NCBI RefSeq assembly: GCF_004310295.1
Contig: NZ_SISB01000013.1
Location: forward strand, 59,101 to 123,100
Origin: Pseudomonas sp. BGI-2
GTDB lineage: Bacteria > Pseudomonadota > Gammaproteobacteria > Pseudomonadales > Pseudomonadaceae
DNA: 64,000 nt
Direction of reading: 5' to 3'
Below, piece by piece: positions 1 through 8,788 of this stretch (its first letter is position 1; the number at the start of each line of letters is the position of its first letter). The notes below the pieces were generated by a model. That model was not told the DNA's origin. It was given only the letters and a program-made list of their open reading frames with translations, and searched no databases. The translations under genes were made by a program, and so were the position numbers.

Positions 1-1140
1 CACGTGCGCCTGTTGCCGCAAAGCGATCAGGCCGAAGTGCGACTGACGCTGGCCCAGGGCTCGGCGGTGCGCAGTCTGGATTTCGATCTGGGCGACGGCA
101 GCCACTACAGCGACTTCAAGGCCGACGGCCAATGGCAGCTCACGCCGGGCGAGCAGAAGCGCGGGGTTTGGCGTCCGGCCACTGACAAGGCCAGCCTGAC
201 CTACCGCGTGCGCATCAGCCATGGGCGCAAGAGCGGCAGCTTCGATACGCGCATGACCCCGACCTGGGCGCTGATGCGCGGTGACGACCTGGTGCCACCG
301 GCCAAACTCGATCAGCAGGACGGCATCGAGCTGGTATCACGCCTTGAATTCGAATTGCCCAGCGGCTGGAAAAGCGTCGAAACCGCCTGGCCGCGAATCG
401 GCAAGAACAAATTCCGCATTGATAACGCCTCTCGACTGTTCGACCGGCCCGTGGGCTGGATGCTCGCCGGCCACCTCGGCAGCCGTCGCACCAGGCTTGG
501 GGAAACCGAAGTCACCGTCGCCTCGCCCCAAGGCCAGGGCATGCGCCGCATGGACGTGCTGACGCTGCTGACCTTTGTCTGGCCGCAGGTGCAAGCGGTG
601 TTCCCGCGTCATCCCACCAAACTGTTGATCGTCGGCGCCAATGACCCGATGTGGCGCGGCAGCCTGGCCGCGCGGGAATCGATCTATCTGAACACGCGTC
701 TGCCGCTGGTCAGCGAAAGCGGCACCAGCGCGGTGGTGCGTGAACTGGCGCAGGTGTTCGCGCGGATCAACGACAAGCAGCGCAGTGACTGGATCAGCGA
801 AGGGTTTGCCGAGTACTACGCCATCGAACTGGTGCGCCGCGCCGGTGGCATGAGTGATGAGCGGTATGAAAGTTTGCACGGCAAGTTGATCAAGGACAGC
901 CAGAAAGTCACCACGTTGCGTGGCGAACAGGTGAGCCCGGCTCAGGTGTCGAAAGCGGTGTTGTTACTGCAGGAACTGGATCGCGAGATTCGCTTGAAGA
1001 CCCGCAACAAACGGTCGCTGGATGATGTGTTGCGTGGGGCGATGCACCTGGAAAGTGTGGATACCAAGGAATTTGTGCAACTCGCGGAAAGCGTGATTGG
1101 CGAGTCTTCCAAAGTCCTCGACACCGAGTTGCTTCAGTAA
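1..1140 (+). CDS. Gluzincin-like (M1/M61-type) peptidase-fold protein, 5' partial, probably inactive
   Basis: The reading frame is already open at base 1, so the gene begins upstream; 379 codons of the C-terminal part are visible. The C-terminal half has the layout of a gluzincin metallopeptidase: a helix where HExxH is expected, then SEGFAEYY (bases 796-819), which matches the downstream glutamate helix of M1/M61 enzymes. At the expected zinc site the sequence is RELAQ (739-753), so both zinc histidines are replaced while the glutamate remains. I infer a structural or binding role rather than proteolysis. The N-terminal part looks like a beta-rich domain. No signal sequence can be judged because the start is missing. 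Confidence 0.6.
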   Translation, partial: HVRLLPQSDQAEVRLTLAQGSAVRSLDFDLGDGSHYSDFKADGQWQLTPGEQKRGVWRPATDKASLTYRVRISHGRKSGSFDTRMTPTWALMRGDDLVPPAKLDQQDGIELVSRLEFELPSGWKSVETAWPRIGKNKFRIDNASRLFDRPVGWMLAGHLGSRRTRLGETEVTVASPQGQGMRRMDVLTLLTFVWPQVQAVFPRHPTKLLIVGANDPMWRGSLAARESIYLNTRLPLVSESGTSAVVRELAQVFARINDKQRSDWISEGFAEYYAIELVRRAGGMSDERYESLHGKLIKDSQKVTTLRGEQVSPAQVSKAVLLLQELDREIRLKTRNKRSLDDVLRGAMHLESVDTKEFVQLAESVIGESSKVLDTELLQ

Positions 1141-1143
1141 CGC

Positions 1144-1244
1144 CGCCTTCGCGGGCAAGCCTCGCTCCTACAGGGTTTTGTGGCATACGCAACGCGTGTG
1201 ATCAAGCCAATCCAGTAGGAGCGAGGATTGCCCGCGAAGAGGCC
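1144..1244. repeat. REP inverted pair (REPIN-like)
   Basis: Two copies of the REP core with sense GCGGGCAAGCCTCGCTCCTA face each other across about 40 bases. It lies directly after the stop of the peptidase-like gene and before the convergent gene at 1269-1646, so it may also act as a 3' mRNA hairpin. Confidence 0.8.
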
Positions 1245-1268
1245 GTCAGCCTCTCCGCAACATCTGGA

Positions 1269-1646
1269 TCAAACCCCGGTTTTAGGCGATTTCAACGAAT
1301 CATTGCCCGTCACCGTAGCGGTATTGGTCGCCGCCTCGGCGTTCGCCTTCAACGTGCTCAACTCTTCCCCGGCCCGCTCGATCCTTGCCCGAACGTTGTT
1401 CATGTCCTGACGGCTTTTCTCCAGCAGGCTTTTCGCCGAGCTGTGCCCGGTAATCCCGCGAGCCAGCGCCACACCGCCAATCGCCACTTGAATCAACCCG
1501 AAAATGCCGCCGCGACGCAGGCCCTTGCCCATCATCAGCACACCACCGGCGAGAGAGCCGACGCGTTCCCAGCCGTGAACGTTTTGTTCGGAATGAGTCT
1601 GAAACGGGGTGGATTCGATGCGTTCTACGCGTTTGAGTTCGCTCAT
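1269..1646 (-). CDS. YgaP-like transmembrane domain (DUF2892) protein
   Basis: 125 residues. A central glycine-rich hydrophobic hairpin from about residue 28 to 70 (motifs such as LAGGVLMMGKG and GGVALARG) resembles the DUF2892/YgaP-type membrane domain. It is followed by a polar, alanine-rich helical tail (about 75-110) that could form a coiled coil. No enzymatic residues are recognisable, so an inner membrane protein of unknown role is the most that can be said. It is a single gene, convergent with the peptidase-like gene. Confidence 0.65.
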   Translation of the reverse strand: MSELKRVERIESTPFQTHSEQNVHGWERVGSLAGGVLMMGKGLRRGGIFGLIQVAIGGVALARGITGHSSAKSLLEKSRQDMNNVRARIERAGEELSTLKANAEAATNTATVTGNDSLKSPKTGV

Positions 1647-1738
1647 GATCTGTCTCCAGGCAGGAATGACTGCTTCAACAATAGATAGTTAAGCTGACTG
1701 CCGGAGCCGTCGGCTTGTTCCATCGAATGTGCGGTGAT

Positions 1739-2209
1739 TCAGCGGAATTTTGCCCCGGAACGGGTATTGAGTCCCTTGGACATGCGGTCGTAGAGCACGA
1801 CGTTGACCGTGGCGGCCAGGTTCATGCAACCGGTGGTCGGGATGTAGACCACGTCTTCGCACCAGTCGCGAATCTCTTGATCCAGCGAACCGTCTTCCGG
1901 GCCGAAGATGTACAGCGCACGATCCGGGTGGGTGTATTCGGGGAGCGAACGGGCGCCTTCGACCAGCTCCACTGCGACGGGGACGCAGCCTAATGGCAGG
2001 ATTTTCTTCAAATCGTCGATGCCGATCAGCGGGATGTCGTAGTGGACGCGCTTGGTGTCGGTCACGAAGTCGGCGGCACGTTCATACCGCTTGCCGGTGT
2101 AGAACACGGACGCCACGCCATAGCAGCCGGCGGCGCGCATCACCGAGCCAACGTTTTCCGGTGATTTGGGGTTATACAAACCAATGCAGCTGTACCGTTT
2201 GTCTGCCAC
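1739..2209 (-). CDS. SpoU/TrmH-family RNA methyltransferase
   Basis: 156 residues, the size of a minimal SPOUT methyltransferase without an accessory RNA-binding domain. Family motif 1 is visible near the N-terminus (NPKSPENVGSVMRAAGCYG), motif 2 as YIFGPEDGSLDQE and motif 3 as IPTTGCMNLAATVNVVLYDR, which together form the trefoil knot that binds S-adenosylmethionine. The likely reaction is 2'-O-ribose methylation of tRNA or rRNA; the exact target cannot be read from sequence. It stands alone. Confidence 0.85.
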   Translation of the reverse strand: MADKRYSCIGLYNPKSPENVGSVMRAAGCYGVASVFYTGKRYERAADFVTDTKRVHYDIPLIGIDDLKKILPLGCVPVAVELVEGARSLPEYTHPDRALYIFGPEDGSLDQEIRDWCEDVVYIPTTGCMNLAATVNVVLYDRMSKGLNTRSGAKFR

Positions 2210-2297
2210 GAGCGGGGTGCCTTCGGGAAAAAACGACGATTATACGGGGATTGGGGGAGGGGAGTCAGATTGTAGATTGGTGGTGACTGGGAGATTG

Positions 2298-2394
2298 TCT
2301 TCGCGGGCAAGCCTCGCTCCTACAGGTACAGAGTCGATCACCATCTGGTGAACGACACCGATCCGTAGGAGCGAGGCTTGCCCGCGAAGAGGCC
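2298..2394. repeat. REP inverted pair
   Basis: Two facing REP copies of the GCGGGCAAGCCTCGCTCCTA family separated by about 45 bases, in the gap between the yajD-like gene and the RNA methyltransferase gene. Confidence 0.8.
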
Positions 2395-2414
2395 AGTCCA
2401 GCCACTGAAAACCT

Positions 2415-2789
2415 TCAGTCTTCTTTCTTCATCAACCCAGCCAACGCCGCAAACGGGTTATGCGTGGCCTTGGCGATTTTCGGCGTGCTCAGCGAGCCTT
2501 CGTGAAAATACTGCTGGTCGGTATACCGCGAGTGTTCGTTGTCGTGGCAATACAGGCACAACAATTCCCAGTTCGAGCCGTCTTGCGGGTTGTTGTCATG
2601 GTTGTGGTCGCGGTGGTGCACGGTCAGTTCGCTCAGGCGCTTGCCGGAGAACTCGCGGGCGCAGCGGCCGCACACGTGCGGGTACATCTTCAGGGCTTTG
2701 TCGCGGTAACCCATTTCCTTGTCGCGCTGATTGTCGGCAAGGATGCGGTCCAGTTTCGACGTGTTGGTCGGAGGCGTTGACGAACTCAT
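2415..2789 (-). CDS. yajD: YajD-like HNH nuclease-fold protein
   Basis: 124 residues, matching the usual length of YajD. A CxxC pair (CGRC, about residue 40), the HHRDHNHDNNP segment (about 58-68) and a second zinc pair followed by histidine (CLYCHDNEH, about 77-85) make up the beta-beta-alpha-metal HNH core. HNH proteins are normally metal-dependent nucleases, but the biological role of YajD is not established. The polar N-terminus has no secretion signal, so it should be cytoplasmic. Confidence 0.88.
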   Translation of the reverse strand: MSSSTPPTNTSKLDRILADNQRDKEMGYRDKALKMYPHVCGRCAREFSGKRLSELTVHHRDHNHDNNPQDGSNWELLCLYCHDNEHSRYTDQQYFHEGSLSTPKIAKATHNPFAALAGLMKKED

Positions 2790-2837
2790 GGGTTCACCTT
2801 TGTAAAAGACTAATGACGGTTATGAACGAAGTTTAGC

Positions 2838-3524
2838 TCAGCCCTTGAGCTTCTCGGCAATCCAGATGGTGTGGCGCGTGCCTTTGTTGCCGTGGGCGAA
2901 CACCTGGACTTCCTCGGCCTTGAAACCAGCCTTCTTCAATTTGTCGGAAAATTGCTTGTCGGCGCTGGCCGACCACACCGCCAACACGCCTTTGGGCCGC
3001 AGGGCCTTGGCGCAAGCGCTCAGGCCACCGGCGGAGTAAAGCCAGCTGTTGGCCCGTTGGGTCAGGCCTTCGGGGCCGTTGTCGACGTCGAGCATAATGG
3101 CGTCGAAGCCTTGTGGCTCGGCTTGCAGCACTTTGGCCACGTCTTCCATGCGAATCACGGTGCGCGGGTCTCCCAGCGGATTGCCGGCTTTCTCCCCCAA
3201 CGGCCCGCGATTCCACTCCACCACGCCGGGCACCAACTCGGCGACCACCACTTCAGCGGTCTTGCCCAAATGCTTGAGGGCCGAAGCGAGGGTGAAACCC
3301 ATGCCCAGACCGCCGATCAGCACCCGTGAGTTCGGCCGGCCGGCCACCTTGCGGCAAGGGATCTCGGCCAGGGCATCTTCGGAACCGTGCATGCGGGTGT
3401 TCATCAACTGCCCGCCGTCGCCGCCCTGGATCTTGATGACGAAATCCTCGCCATACTCGAACAGGCACAAGGCGCCGCCGTTTTCAGGGATAGGGGCGGT
3501 GTCGAGCAGAACGAAACGTTTCAT
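2838..3524 (-). CDS. Spermidine synthase-like class I methyltransferase-fold protein
   Basis: 228 residues from the chosen ATG at 3524 (MKRFVLLDT). An ATG at 3602 would add 26 residues that do not look conserved and that overlap the divergent gene at 3605. The SAM-type nucleotide loop VLIGGLGMGFTLASAL and the acidic strand end VVVAELVPGVVEWNRG are typical of polyamine-aminopropyltransferase-like folds; MLDVDNGPEG follows as the later active-site-side loop. Family members are often annotated as spermidine synthase, but the substrate of this short form is unknown. Confidence 0.8.
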   Translation of the reverse strand: MKRFVLLDTAPIPENGGALCLFEYGEDFVIKIQGGDGGQLMNTRMHGSEDALAEIPCRKVAGRPNSRVLIGGLGMGFTLASALKHLGKTAEVVVAELVPGVVEWNRGPLGEKAGNPLGDPRTVIRMEDVAKVLQAEPQGFDAIMLDVDNGPEGLTQRANSWLYSAGGLSACAKALRPKGVLAVWSASADKQFSDKLKKAGFKAEEVQVFAHGNKGTRHTIWIAEKLKG

Positions 3525-3604
3525 GGAAATCTCAAATTGGGGGAAGGCAAACAGAGGCAGTTGGGAGTAGCCTGCCAATGACAACAAGGCCAACGGAGCC
3601 ATTG

Positions 3605-3895
3605 ATGAAGCGCACCATTCTAACGGTCATTGCCTTGGCCGCGCTCTCGATAACTGCAGTGCAGGCCCAGCAGTTGCAAACCATTCCGACCAGCCCGACA
3701 GCGATGCCTGGTTCACCCGGCACCGCCACGCCTACGCCGTATCCGCAAATCACCCCGACCACCTTGCCCAGGACCGGGGCCGGGAGTGGAGGCCCACCGC
3801 TGGTGCCGATCGAGATGCCCAGCCCTCCGTCCAAGGATCAACCGTTGCCGGGCCTTGAGCCAAATAGCACGAAGACCAAGTCACCCGGCGGTTAA
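3605..3895 (+). CDS. Small proline/threonine-rich secreted protein
   Basis: 96 residues from ATG 3605 (MKRTILTVIALAALSITAVQA); an in-frame ATG at 3578 gives a less plausible N-terminus before the signal peptide. Cleavage is likely after VQA. The mature part is almost wholly Pro, Thr, Ser and Gly, with no cysteines and no recognisable domain, so a disordered periplasmic or envelope protein is inferred. It is divergent from the spermidine-synthase-like gene and convergent with the cNMP-binding gene; its stop codon overlaps the end of the latter by 4 bases. Confidence 0.65.
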   Translation: MKRTILTVIALAALSITAVQAQQLQTIPTSPTAMPGSPGTATPTPYPQITPTTLPRTGAGSGGPPLVPIEMPSPPSKDQPLPGLEPNSTKTKSPGG

Positions 3896-4365
3896 ACCTG
3901 TTGCGAGAGCAGTTGCCCGTCGGCCATGCGCAGGCGTTTGGAGAGGGCGACAGCGAGGGCGCGGATGATCTTGGCGGCGATTTTCGGCGCGTCGTTGATC
4001 ACCTTTTCCAGAGAGTCCTTGCCCAGGTTCAGCAGCTGGCAATTGCTGGCGGCCACGCAGCTGGCCGAACGTCGTTCGCCATCGAGCACGGCCATTTCGC
4101 CGAACGAGCGACCGCTGCGCAAAGTGGCCATGGTCACCAATTGCCCGTCGCCGTTGGTCTTCTGCACCGACACCTGGCCGGTGTGGATGATGCACATGAA
4201 ACTGCCGGCATCGCCCTCATGGAAAATCTCTTCGCCTTCGGGGATGGTGCTGATGCTGAAGTAGCCGGAAGCGGCGGCGAAGTCCGCAGGCAGCAGCTGA
4301 TCGAACAGGCCGCAGTCCATCAGCCAGTCGCGGATTTCGTTGTTCAGCAAGGTCGGTTCTGACAT
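3892..4365 (-). CDS. Cyclic nucleotide-binding domain protein
   Basis: 157 residues from ATG 4365 (MSEPTLLNN). The longer frame from 4488 translates the neighbouring REP element and is rejected. Nearly the whole protein is one cNMP-binding beta-roll: EGEEIFHEGDAGSFMCII, then the phosphate-binding cassette FGEMAVLDGERRSASCVA, then a C-terminal helix. There is no DNA-binding helix-turn-helix, so it is not a Crp-type regulator; it may bind cAMP or c-di-GMP as a stand-alone sensor or partner subunit. Confidence 0.85.
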   Translation of the reverse strand: MSEPTLLNNEIRDWLMDCGLFDQLLPADFAAASGYFSISTIPEGEEIFHEGDAGSFMCIIHTGQVSVQKTNGDGQLVTMATLRSGRSFGEMAVLDGERRSASCVAASNCQLLNLGKDSLEKVINDAPKIAAKIIRALAVALSKRLRMADGQLLSQQV

Positions 4366-4410
4366 GTTGGCACGGTCTTTTTTTTGTGTCTGGTTCCGGT
4401 CCGAATCCCT

Positions 4411-4504
4411 TGTAGGAGCGAGGCTTGCCCGCGAAGAGGCCGTAACATCCAACATCAATGTTGACTGTGAAAATGCCTTCGCGGGCAAGCCTCGCTCCTA
4501 CAAG
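4411..4504. repeat. REP inverted pair
   Basis: Facing REP copies with core GCGGGCAAGCCTCGCTCCTA, 5' of the cNMP-binding gene and 3' of the oligopeptidase gene. Read in frame, it produces the false N-terminal extension of the cNMP-binding ORF. Confidence 0.8.
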
Positions 4505-4554
4505 GGCCTAGCCCCGGTGTCGGGTGTTAAGACCAGCACGCCGGGCCAAGTTCC

Positions 4555-6609
4555 TCAGGCAATCCCCCAAACCTTGAAAACAAATGCGTATTCGAGTGCT
4601 ACGTCACGCAATCCTTGATAGCGACCGCTCATCCCGCCATGCCCGGCGCCCAGTTCGGTCTTGAGCAGCAGGGGATTGGTGTCGGTTTTGGTCGCGCGCA
4701 ATTTCGCCACCCATTTCGCCGCTTCCCAGTACTGCACGCGGCTGTCGTTGTAGCCGGCGATCACCAGGGTCGCCGGATAGGCTTGCGCGGTGACGTTTTC
4801 GTACGGGGCATAGGCCTTGATCCGATCATAAACGTCCGGCTCTTCAGGATTGCCCCACTCGTCGTATTCCGTGACGGTCAGCGGCAGGTCCGGGTCGAGC
4901 ATGGTGTTGAGCACGTCAACGAACGGCACTTCAGCAATGGCTGCGCCGAACAACTCCGGACGCTGATTGAGCACCGCGCCGATCAGTAAACCGCCGGCAC
5001 TGCCGCCGCTGATCGCCAATTGCTGCGAAGTGGTGCAACCGTTGTCGATCAGGTGTTCGGCACAGGCGATAAAGTCGCTGAAGGTGTTGTGCTTGTGCTC
5101 CTGCTTGCCAGCGCGATACCAGGCCTCGCCCAGTTCACCGCCGCCACGCACGTGGGCGATGGCAAATGCCACGCCGCGATCCAGCAAACTCAGGCGGGCG
5201 TGGGAGAACCACGGGTCGAGGCTTTCGCCATAGGCGCCGTAGCCATAGAGATACAGAGGTGTCGGCTGACCGAGTGCTTCGCGTTTGACCACGAAACTGA
5301 TCGGCACTTGTGTGCCGTCGGGTGCCGTCGCCCACAGGCGCTGGCTGACGTAAGCGTCGGCGTCGAACGGGCCGAGTACCGGGGTTTCCTTGAGAACTTT
5401 CTGCTCGCCACTGTCCAGTTCAAGCTGGCGGATCTGCGCCGGACGGTTCAATGCCTCGTAACGCAGGCGGATCCTGTCGCTGACAAACTCCAGGCTGTTC
5501 TGCACATGCAGGCTGTACGCCGCATCCGGCAGTTGCACGCGGTAGCTCGCCAGGTCTTGCGGGTGGACTTCAATCACCGGCAAGCCGCCGACCCGCAAGC
5601 TCAGGGTCATCGCGCCGACGTTCAGACTCATGCCTTCGATCATCGTGGTGTCGCTGTGGGGGATCAGGTTCTGCCAGTCGGCCTCGGTGGGCGCAACCCC
5701 GGTATCGACGGCGGTATACAGGGCAAAGTTGATGCCGTCGCGGTTGGTACGGATGAACCAGGCCCAGTCGCCGTTCAGCGTGCCGTGGTCGACGTCGTAT
5801 TCATGGTCTTCAACCCGTGGCGCCAGGCAAGTAAAGGCCTGCTGCGGCTGCGAGGCGTCGAGGACCCAGACTTCGCTGGTGGTCTTGCTGCCCAGCGACA
5901 GCAGCAATTGCTGTTCGGAACTCGAGCGGTAGCAATGCAGGAAGAATCGTCCGTCCGGCTCATTGAACACTTCTTCGGCGGCCGTGCCGTCCAGTCGATA
6001 GCGCAACAGTTTGTGCGGGCGATGGGTGTCGTCCAGTTCGCCGAAAAACAGCGTCAGGCTGTCGTTGGCCCAGGTCATGCTGCCGTCGCAATCCTGAAAT
6101 TCCAGTTCGCTGACGCGGCCGCTGGATAATTCCTTCACGAACAGCGTGTAAATCTCATCGCCCGTGGCGTCGATGCTGTAGGCCAGTCGCTGATGATCCG
6201 GGCTGATGCTGAACGCGCCGAGGGAAAAGAAGCCGCCGTTGGCCAATTCGTTCGGGTCCAGCAACAGTTGTTCCTGGCTTTCGTCAAGCTGCAGGCTGTC
6301 ATCGGCCGGACGCGGGCAGCGGTAGTGTCGGGCATATTCGTCACCGGCAGTGGTGCGCGTGTAATACAGGTACGGGCCCCACGGGGAGGGCAGCGACAGG
6401 TCGGTTTCGAGGATCCGGCCCTTGATTTCCTCGAACAGGGTTTCGCGCAGCTTTGCCTGATCGGCGGTTTGCGCCTCTTGGTAGCTGTTTTCAGCATTGA
6501 GGTAGTCGAGCACCGCGTCGGTGTCGCGCTCCTGCAGCCAGGCATACGGGTCATCACCCTCGGCCTTGCGGGCGATAGGGGCGTCGGAAACGTTGGCGGA
6601 TAAGGGCAT
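4555..6609 (-). CDS. ptrB: Oligopeptidase B (S9A prolyl-oligopeptidase family)
   Basis: 684 residues from ATG 6609 (MPLSANVSD); the frame extends upstream to 6795 only through a REP element. An N-terminal seven-blade propeller is followed by the alpha/beta hydrolase domain. The nucleophile serine lies in GGSAGG (about Ser537), the acid region in AGYNDSRVQYWEA and the histidine in GAGHGGMSG (about His657). The family cleaves short peptides after basic residues in the cytoplasm. Length and motif order agree with a complete enzyme. Confidence 0.92.
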   Translation of the reverse strand: MPLSANVSDAPIARKAEGDDPYAWLQERDTDAVLDYLNAENSYQEAQTADQAKLRETLFEEIKGRILETDLSLPSPWGPYLYYTRTTAGDEYARHYRCPRPADDSLQLDESQEQLLLDPNELANGGFFSLGAFSISPDHQRLAYSIDATGDEIYTLFVKELSSGRVSELEFQDCDGSMTWANDSLTLFFGELDDTHRPHKLLRYRLDGTAAEEVFNEPDGRFFLHCYRSSSEQQLLLSLGSKTTSEVWVLDASQPQQAFTCLAPRVEDHEYDVDHGTLNGDWAWFIRTNRDGINFALYTAVDTGVAPTEADWQNLIPHSDTTMIEGMSLNVGAMTLSLRVGGLPVIEVHPQDLASYRVQLPDAAYSLHVQNSLEFVSDRIRLRYEALNRPAQIRQLELDSGEQKVLKETPVLGPFDADAYVSQRLWATAPDGTQVPISFVVKREALGQPTPLYLYGYGAYGESLDPWFSHARLSLLDRGVAFAIAHVRGGGELGEAWYRAGKQEHKHNTFSDFIACAEHLIDNGCTTSQQLAISGGSAGGLLIGAVLNQRPELFGAAIAEVPFVDVLNTMLDPDLPLTVTEYDEWGNPEEPDVYDRIKAYAPYENVTAQAYPATLVIAGYNDSRVQYWEAAKWVAKLRATKTDTNPLLLKTELGAGHGGMSGRYQGLRDVALEYAFVFKVWGIA

Positions 6610-6671
6610 AAAGGAATCTCGAACAATGTACGGAATAGGGCGCGCGCGTGTCTTGATGCCGCTGCAAATCC

Positions 6672-6764
6672 CTGTGGGAGCGGGCTTGCTCGCGAAGGGG
6701 CCTGCACATTCAACATCTGTGTTGGCTGACACACCGCATTCGCGAGCAAGCCCGCTCCCACAGG
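6672..6764. repeat. REP inverted pair, CGCGAGCAAGCCCGCTCCCA variant
   Basis: Facing copies of a second REP subfamily (core CGCGAGCAAGCCCGCTCCCA) upstream of oligopeptidase B. It differs from the commoner GCGGGCAAGCCTCGCTCCTA type at several positions in both arms. Confidence 0.8.
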
Positions 6765-6846
6765 AGTGAGGCGTAGCGGCCAGGCATTGGAGCAAGCCTG
6801 ACGGGCGAAAAGTCGTTACTATAAGCGCCTCTTTGCCTGCCTTGCC

Positions 6847-7344
6847 ATGGACACCATGACCGAGAACGACTATCTGATCGCTTGGGGCCTCTACGCCTTT
6901 GCCGCTTTAGGCTGCCTGTTGGTGTGGATGCGCATGACCCGCTGGATGTGGCGTTGGCTGCGCGAACCGCTGCGGCTGCTGGTTGCCGTGCTGCTGTTCA
7001 GCCCGACCATCATCGACCCTGTGAAGGAAAAAGTGGCCCCGGCCATCGCCATCACCGCGCTCGATCTGCTGTTCAAGGTGGGCAACAACGCCTGGCGGGC
7101 GGTTTCCGATCTGTTCATGTACGGCATGATCGCCTTCGGTATCTACCTGGTTTACGTGGCGATCCGTTTCCCGATCGAACGCGCCGCCAATGCTCGCAAG
7201 GAACAGGCAGCCACCGCGAAGGCCGCGGCCCGGGCCGACGATCCTGAAGACGATCATCCGTTCGGCGGTGCCGGCGATGACCGTTACGGTCGTCCGCCAG
7301 TGCCGAGCAACCCTCAGCGATTGCGGGTCGAACCGCGTTTGTAA
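6847..7344 (+). CDS. Small membrane protein with acidic C-terminal tail, function unknown
   Basis: 165 residues; ATG 6847 or the second ATG at 6856 ([11 protein letters not shown]) could be used. There are two to three hydrophobic segments (about 9-27, 42-54 and 85-107), then a polar Ala/Asp/Arg-rich tail. No family motif is recognised. It is the first gene of a probable operon with the glutamine amidotransferase (32-base gap) and the DUF2937 protein, all on the plus strand. Confidence 0.65.
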   Translation: MDTMTENDYLIAWGLYAFAALGCLLVWMRMTRWMWRWLREPLRLLVAVLLFSPTIIDPVKEKVAPAIAITALDLLFKVGNNAWRAVSDLFMYGMIAFGIYLVYVAIRFPIERAANARKEQAATAKAAARADDPEDDHPFGGAGDDRYGRPPVPSNPQRLRVEPRL

Positions 7345-7376
7345 CCTTGCCCCTGCCTTCCATCGAGAATCCGAGC

Positions 7377-8153
7377 ATGTGTGAGTTATTGGGCATGAGC
7401 GCCAATGTGCCGACCGATATCGTGTTCAGCTTCACCGGGCTGATGCAGCGCGGCGGCCGCACCGGTCCGCACCGTGACGGTTGGGGCATCGCCTTCTACG
7501 AGGGGCGTGGCCTGCGGCTGTTTCAGGACCCGGCGGCGAGCTGCGAGTCCGAAGTGGCGAACCTGGTGCAACGCTATCCGATCAAAAGCGAAGTGGTGAT
7601 CGGGCACATTCGCCAGGCTAACGTCGGCAAGGTCTGCCTGTCCAACACGCACCCTTTCGTACGCGAGCTGTGGGGCCGCAACTGGTGTTTCGCCCACAAC
7701 GGTCAGCTTGCGGATTTTGAGCCGATCAAAAGTTTTTACCGCCCCGTCGGTGACACCGACAGCGAAGCGGCGTTCTGCGATTTGCTCAACCGTGTGCGCG
7801 CAGCGTTTCCGGAACCAGTCGAGATCGAAGCGTTGCTGCCGGATCTGGTCGCCGCTTGCGCCGAGTACCGCAGCAAAGGTGTGTTCAACTGCCTGCTGAG
7901 CGACGGCGACTGGCTGTTTTGCTATTGCTCGACCAAATTGGCCCAGATCACCCGTCGCGCGCCGTTCGGCCCGGCGCGGTTGAAGGATGTCGATGTGATC
8001 GTCGATTTCCAGGCCGAAACCACGCCCAACGATGTGGTCACGGTGATCGCCACCGAACCCCTGACCGAAAACGAAACCTGGACCCGCTACGAACCGGGCC
8101 AATGGAGCCTCTGGCGACGCGGCGAATGCGTCAACCAGGGCAAGACCGAATAA
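7377..8153 (+). CDS. Class II glutamine amidotransferase (YafJ-like)
   Basis: 258 residues from ATG 7377; this start places the catalytic cysteine at position 2 (MCELLGM), as class II (Ntn-type) amidotransferases require after methionine removal. Family features include the [14 protein letters not shown] loop, GHIRQAN, THPF and FAHNGQL. The enzyme should release ammonia from glutamine, but no synthase domain is fused, so the acceptor substrate is unknown. The next gene follows 12 bases after the stop. Confidence 0.9.
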   Translation: MCELLGMSANVPTDIVFSFTGLMQRGGRTGPHRDGWGIAFYEGRGLRLFQDPAASCESEVANLVQRYPIKSEVVIGHIRQANVGKVCLSNTHPFVRELWGRNWCFAHNGQLADFEPIKSFYRPVGDTDSEAAFCDLLNRVRAAFPEPVEIEALLPDLVAACAEYRSKGVFNCLLSDGDWLFCYCSTKLAQITRRAPFGPARLKDVDVIVDFQAETTPNDVVTVIATEPLTENETWTRYEPGQWSLWRRGECVNQGKTE

Positions 8154-8165
8154 GGATCTCACCCG

Positions 8166-8708
8166 ATGTTGCTCAGTTATCTACGGCTGGTGTTGTTTGC
8201 GGCGGGCCTGTTGATCGGTGTCCAGGTGCCGGGGTTCATCAGCGATTACGCGAAACGGGTCGAAGCGCACCTGATTGAGGCGCAGACCGGCTTGAGCGGT
8301 TTTCAGGGCACGGCCAATCAGTTCTTCAAGGGCGATATGCAGGCGCTGGTCGCCCATTACCGCGCCAGCGAAGACCCGATTTTTCGCAGCGACGCCGACA
8401 GCCTGAGCACCTTGCTCACCCGTCAGTTGACCCTCGATAAACAGTTCCAGGCCATGCAGGGCCCGTGGTACATCCGCGTCCTGCAGGTGGCGCTGGCGGC
8501 TGATCCGGATATTCGCAAGGAAACCTGGAATGGCTACAGCTACCAGATCCTGCTGACACCGGAAGCGATGATCTGGGGCATGAGTGGCGCGTTGCTGCTG
8601 TCGTTCGGCATTGAATGTTTGTTCCGACTGATCGACTGGGTGGTACTGGGCGGCAAGCGTTTGCGCCAGAGCCGGCCGATCGAAGACCGGGATGTGCGCG
8701 GCCTGTAA
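8166..8708 (+). CDS. DUF2937 family membrane protein
   Basis: 180 residues. One N-terminal hydrophobic segment (about 4-22) and one near 135-158 flank a helical, soluble middle region, the topology seen in DUF2937 proteins. The function is unknown. It lies 12 bases downstream of the glutamine amidotransferase gene, so co-expression is likely. Confidence 0.75.
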   Translation: MLLSYLRLVLFAAGLLIGVQVPGFISDYAKRVEAHLIEAQTGLSGFQGTANQFFKGDMQALVAHYRASEDPIFRSDADSLSTLLTRQLTLDKQFQAMQGPWYIRVLQVALAADPDIRKETWNGYSYQILLTPEAMIWGMSGALLLSFGIECLFRLIDWVVLGGKRLRQSRPIEDRDVRGL

Positions 8709-8787
8709 CCCTGTAGAGCCGGCTTCCGGCGATTGCCGCGACACGGTATGCCTGGCAGATCGCATCGCTGGCAAGCCGGCTTCTGTT
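8703..8787. repeat. Imperfect inverted repeat (REP-like, GAAGCCGGCTT type)
   Basis: The arms AGCCGGCTTCCGGCGAT and ATCGCTGGCAAGCCGGCTTC face each other between two convergent genes, followed by TGTTTTT. It resembles a diverged REP pair and could terminate transcription from the plus strand. Confidence 0.6.
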
Positions 8788-8788
8788 T

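Noticed and set aside
4366..4488. N-terminal extension of the cNMP-binding protein
   Set aside because: Translates a REP pair; conserved protein begins at 4365.
6610..6795. N-terminal extension of oligopeptidase B
   Set aside because: Also read through a REP pair; no secretion signal.
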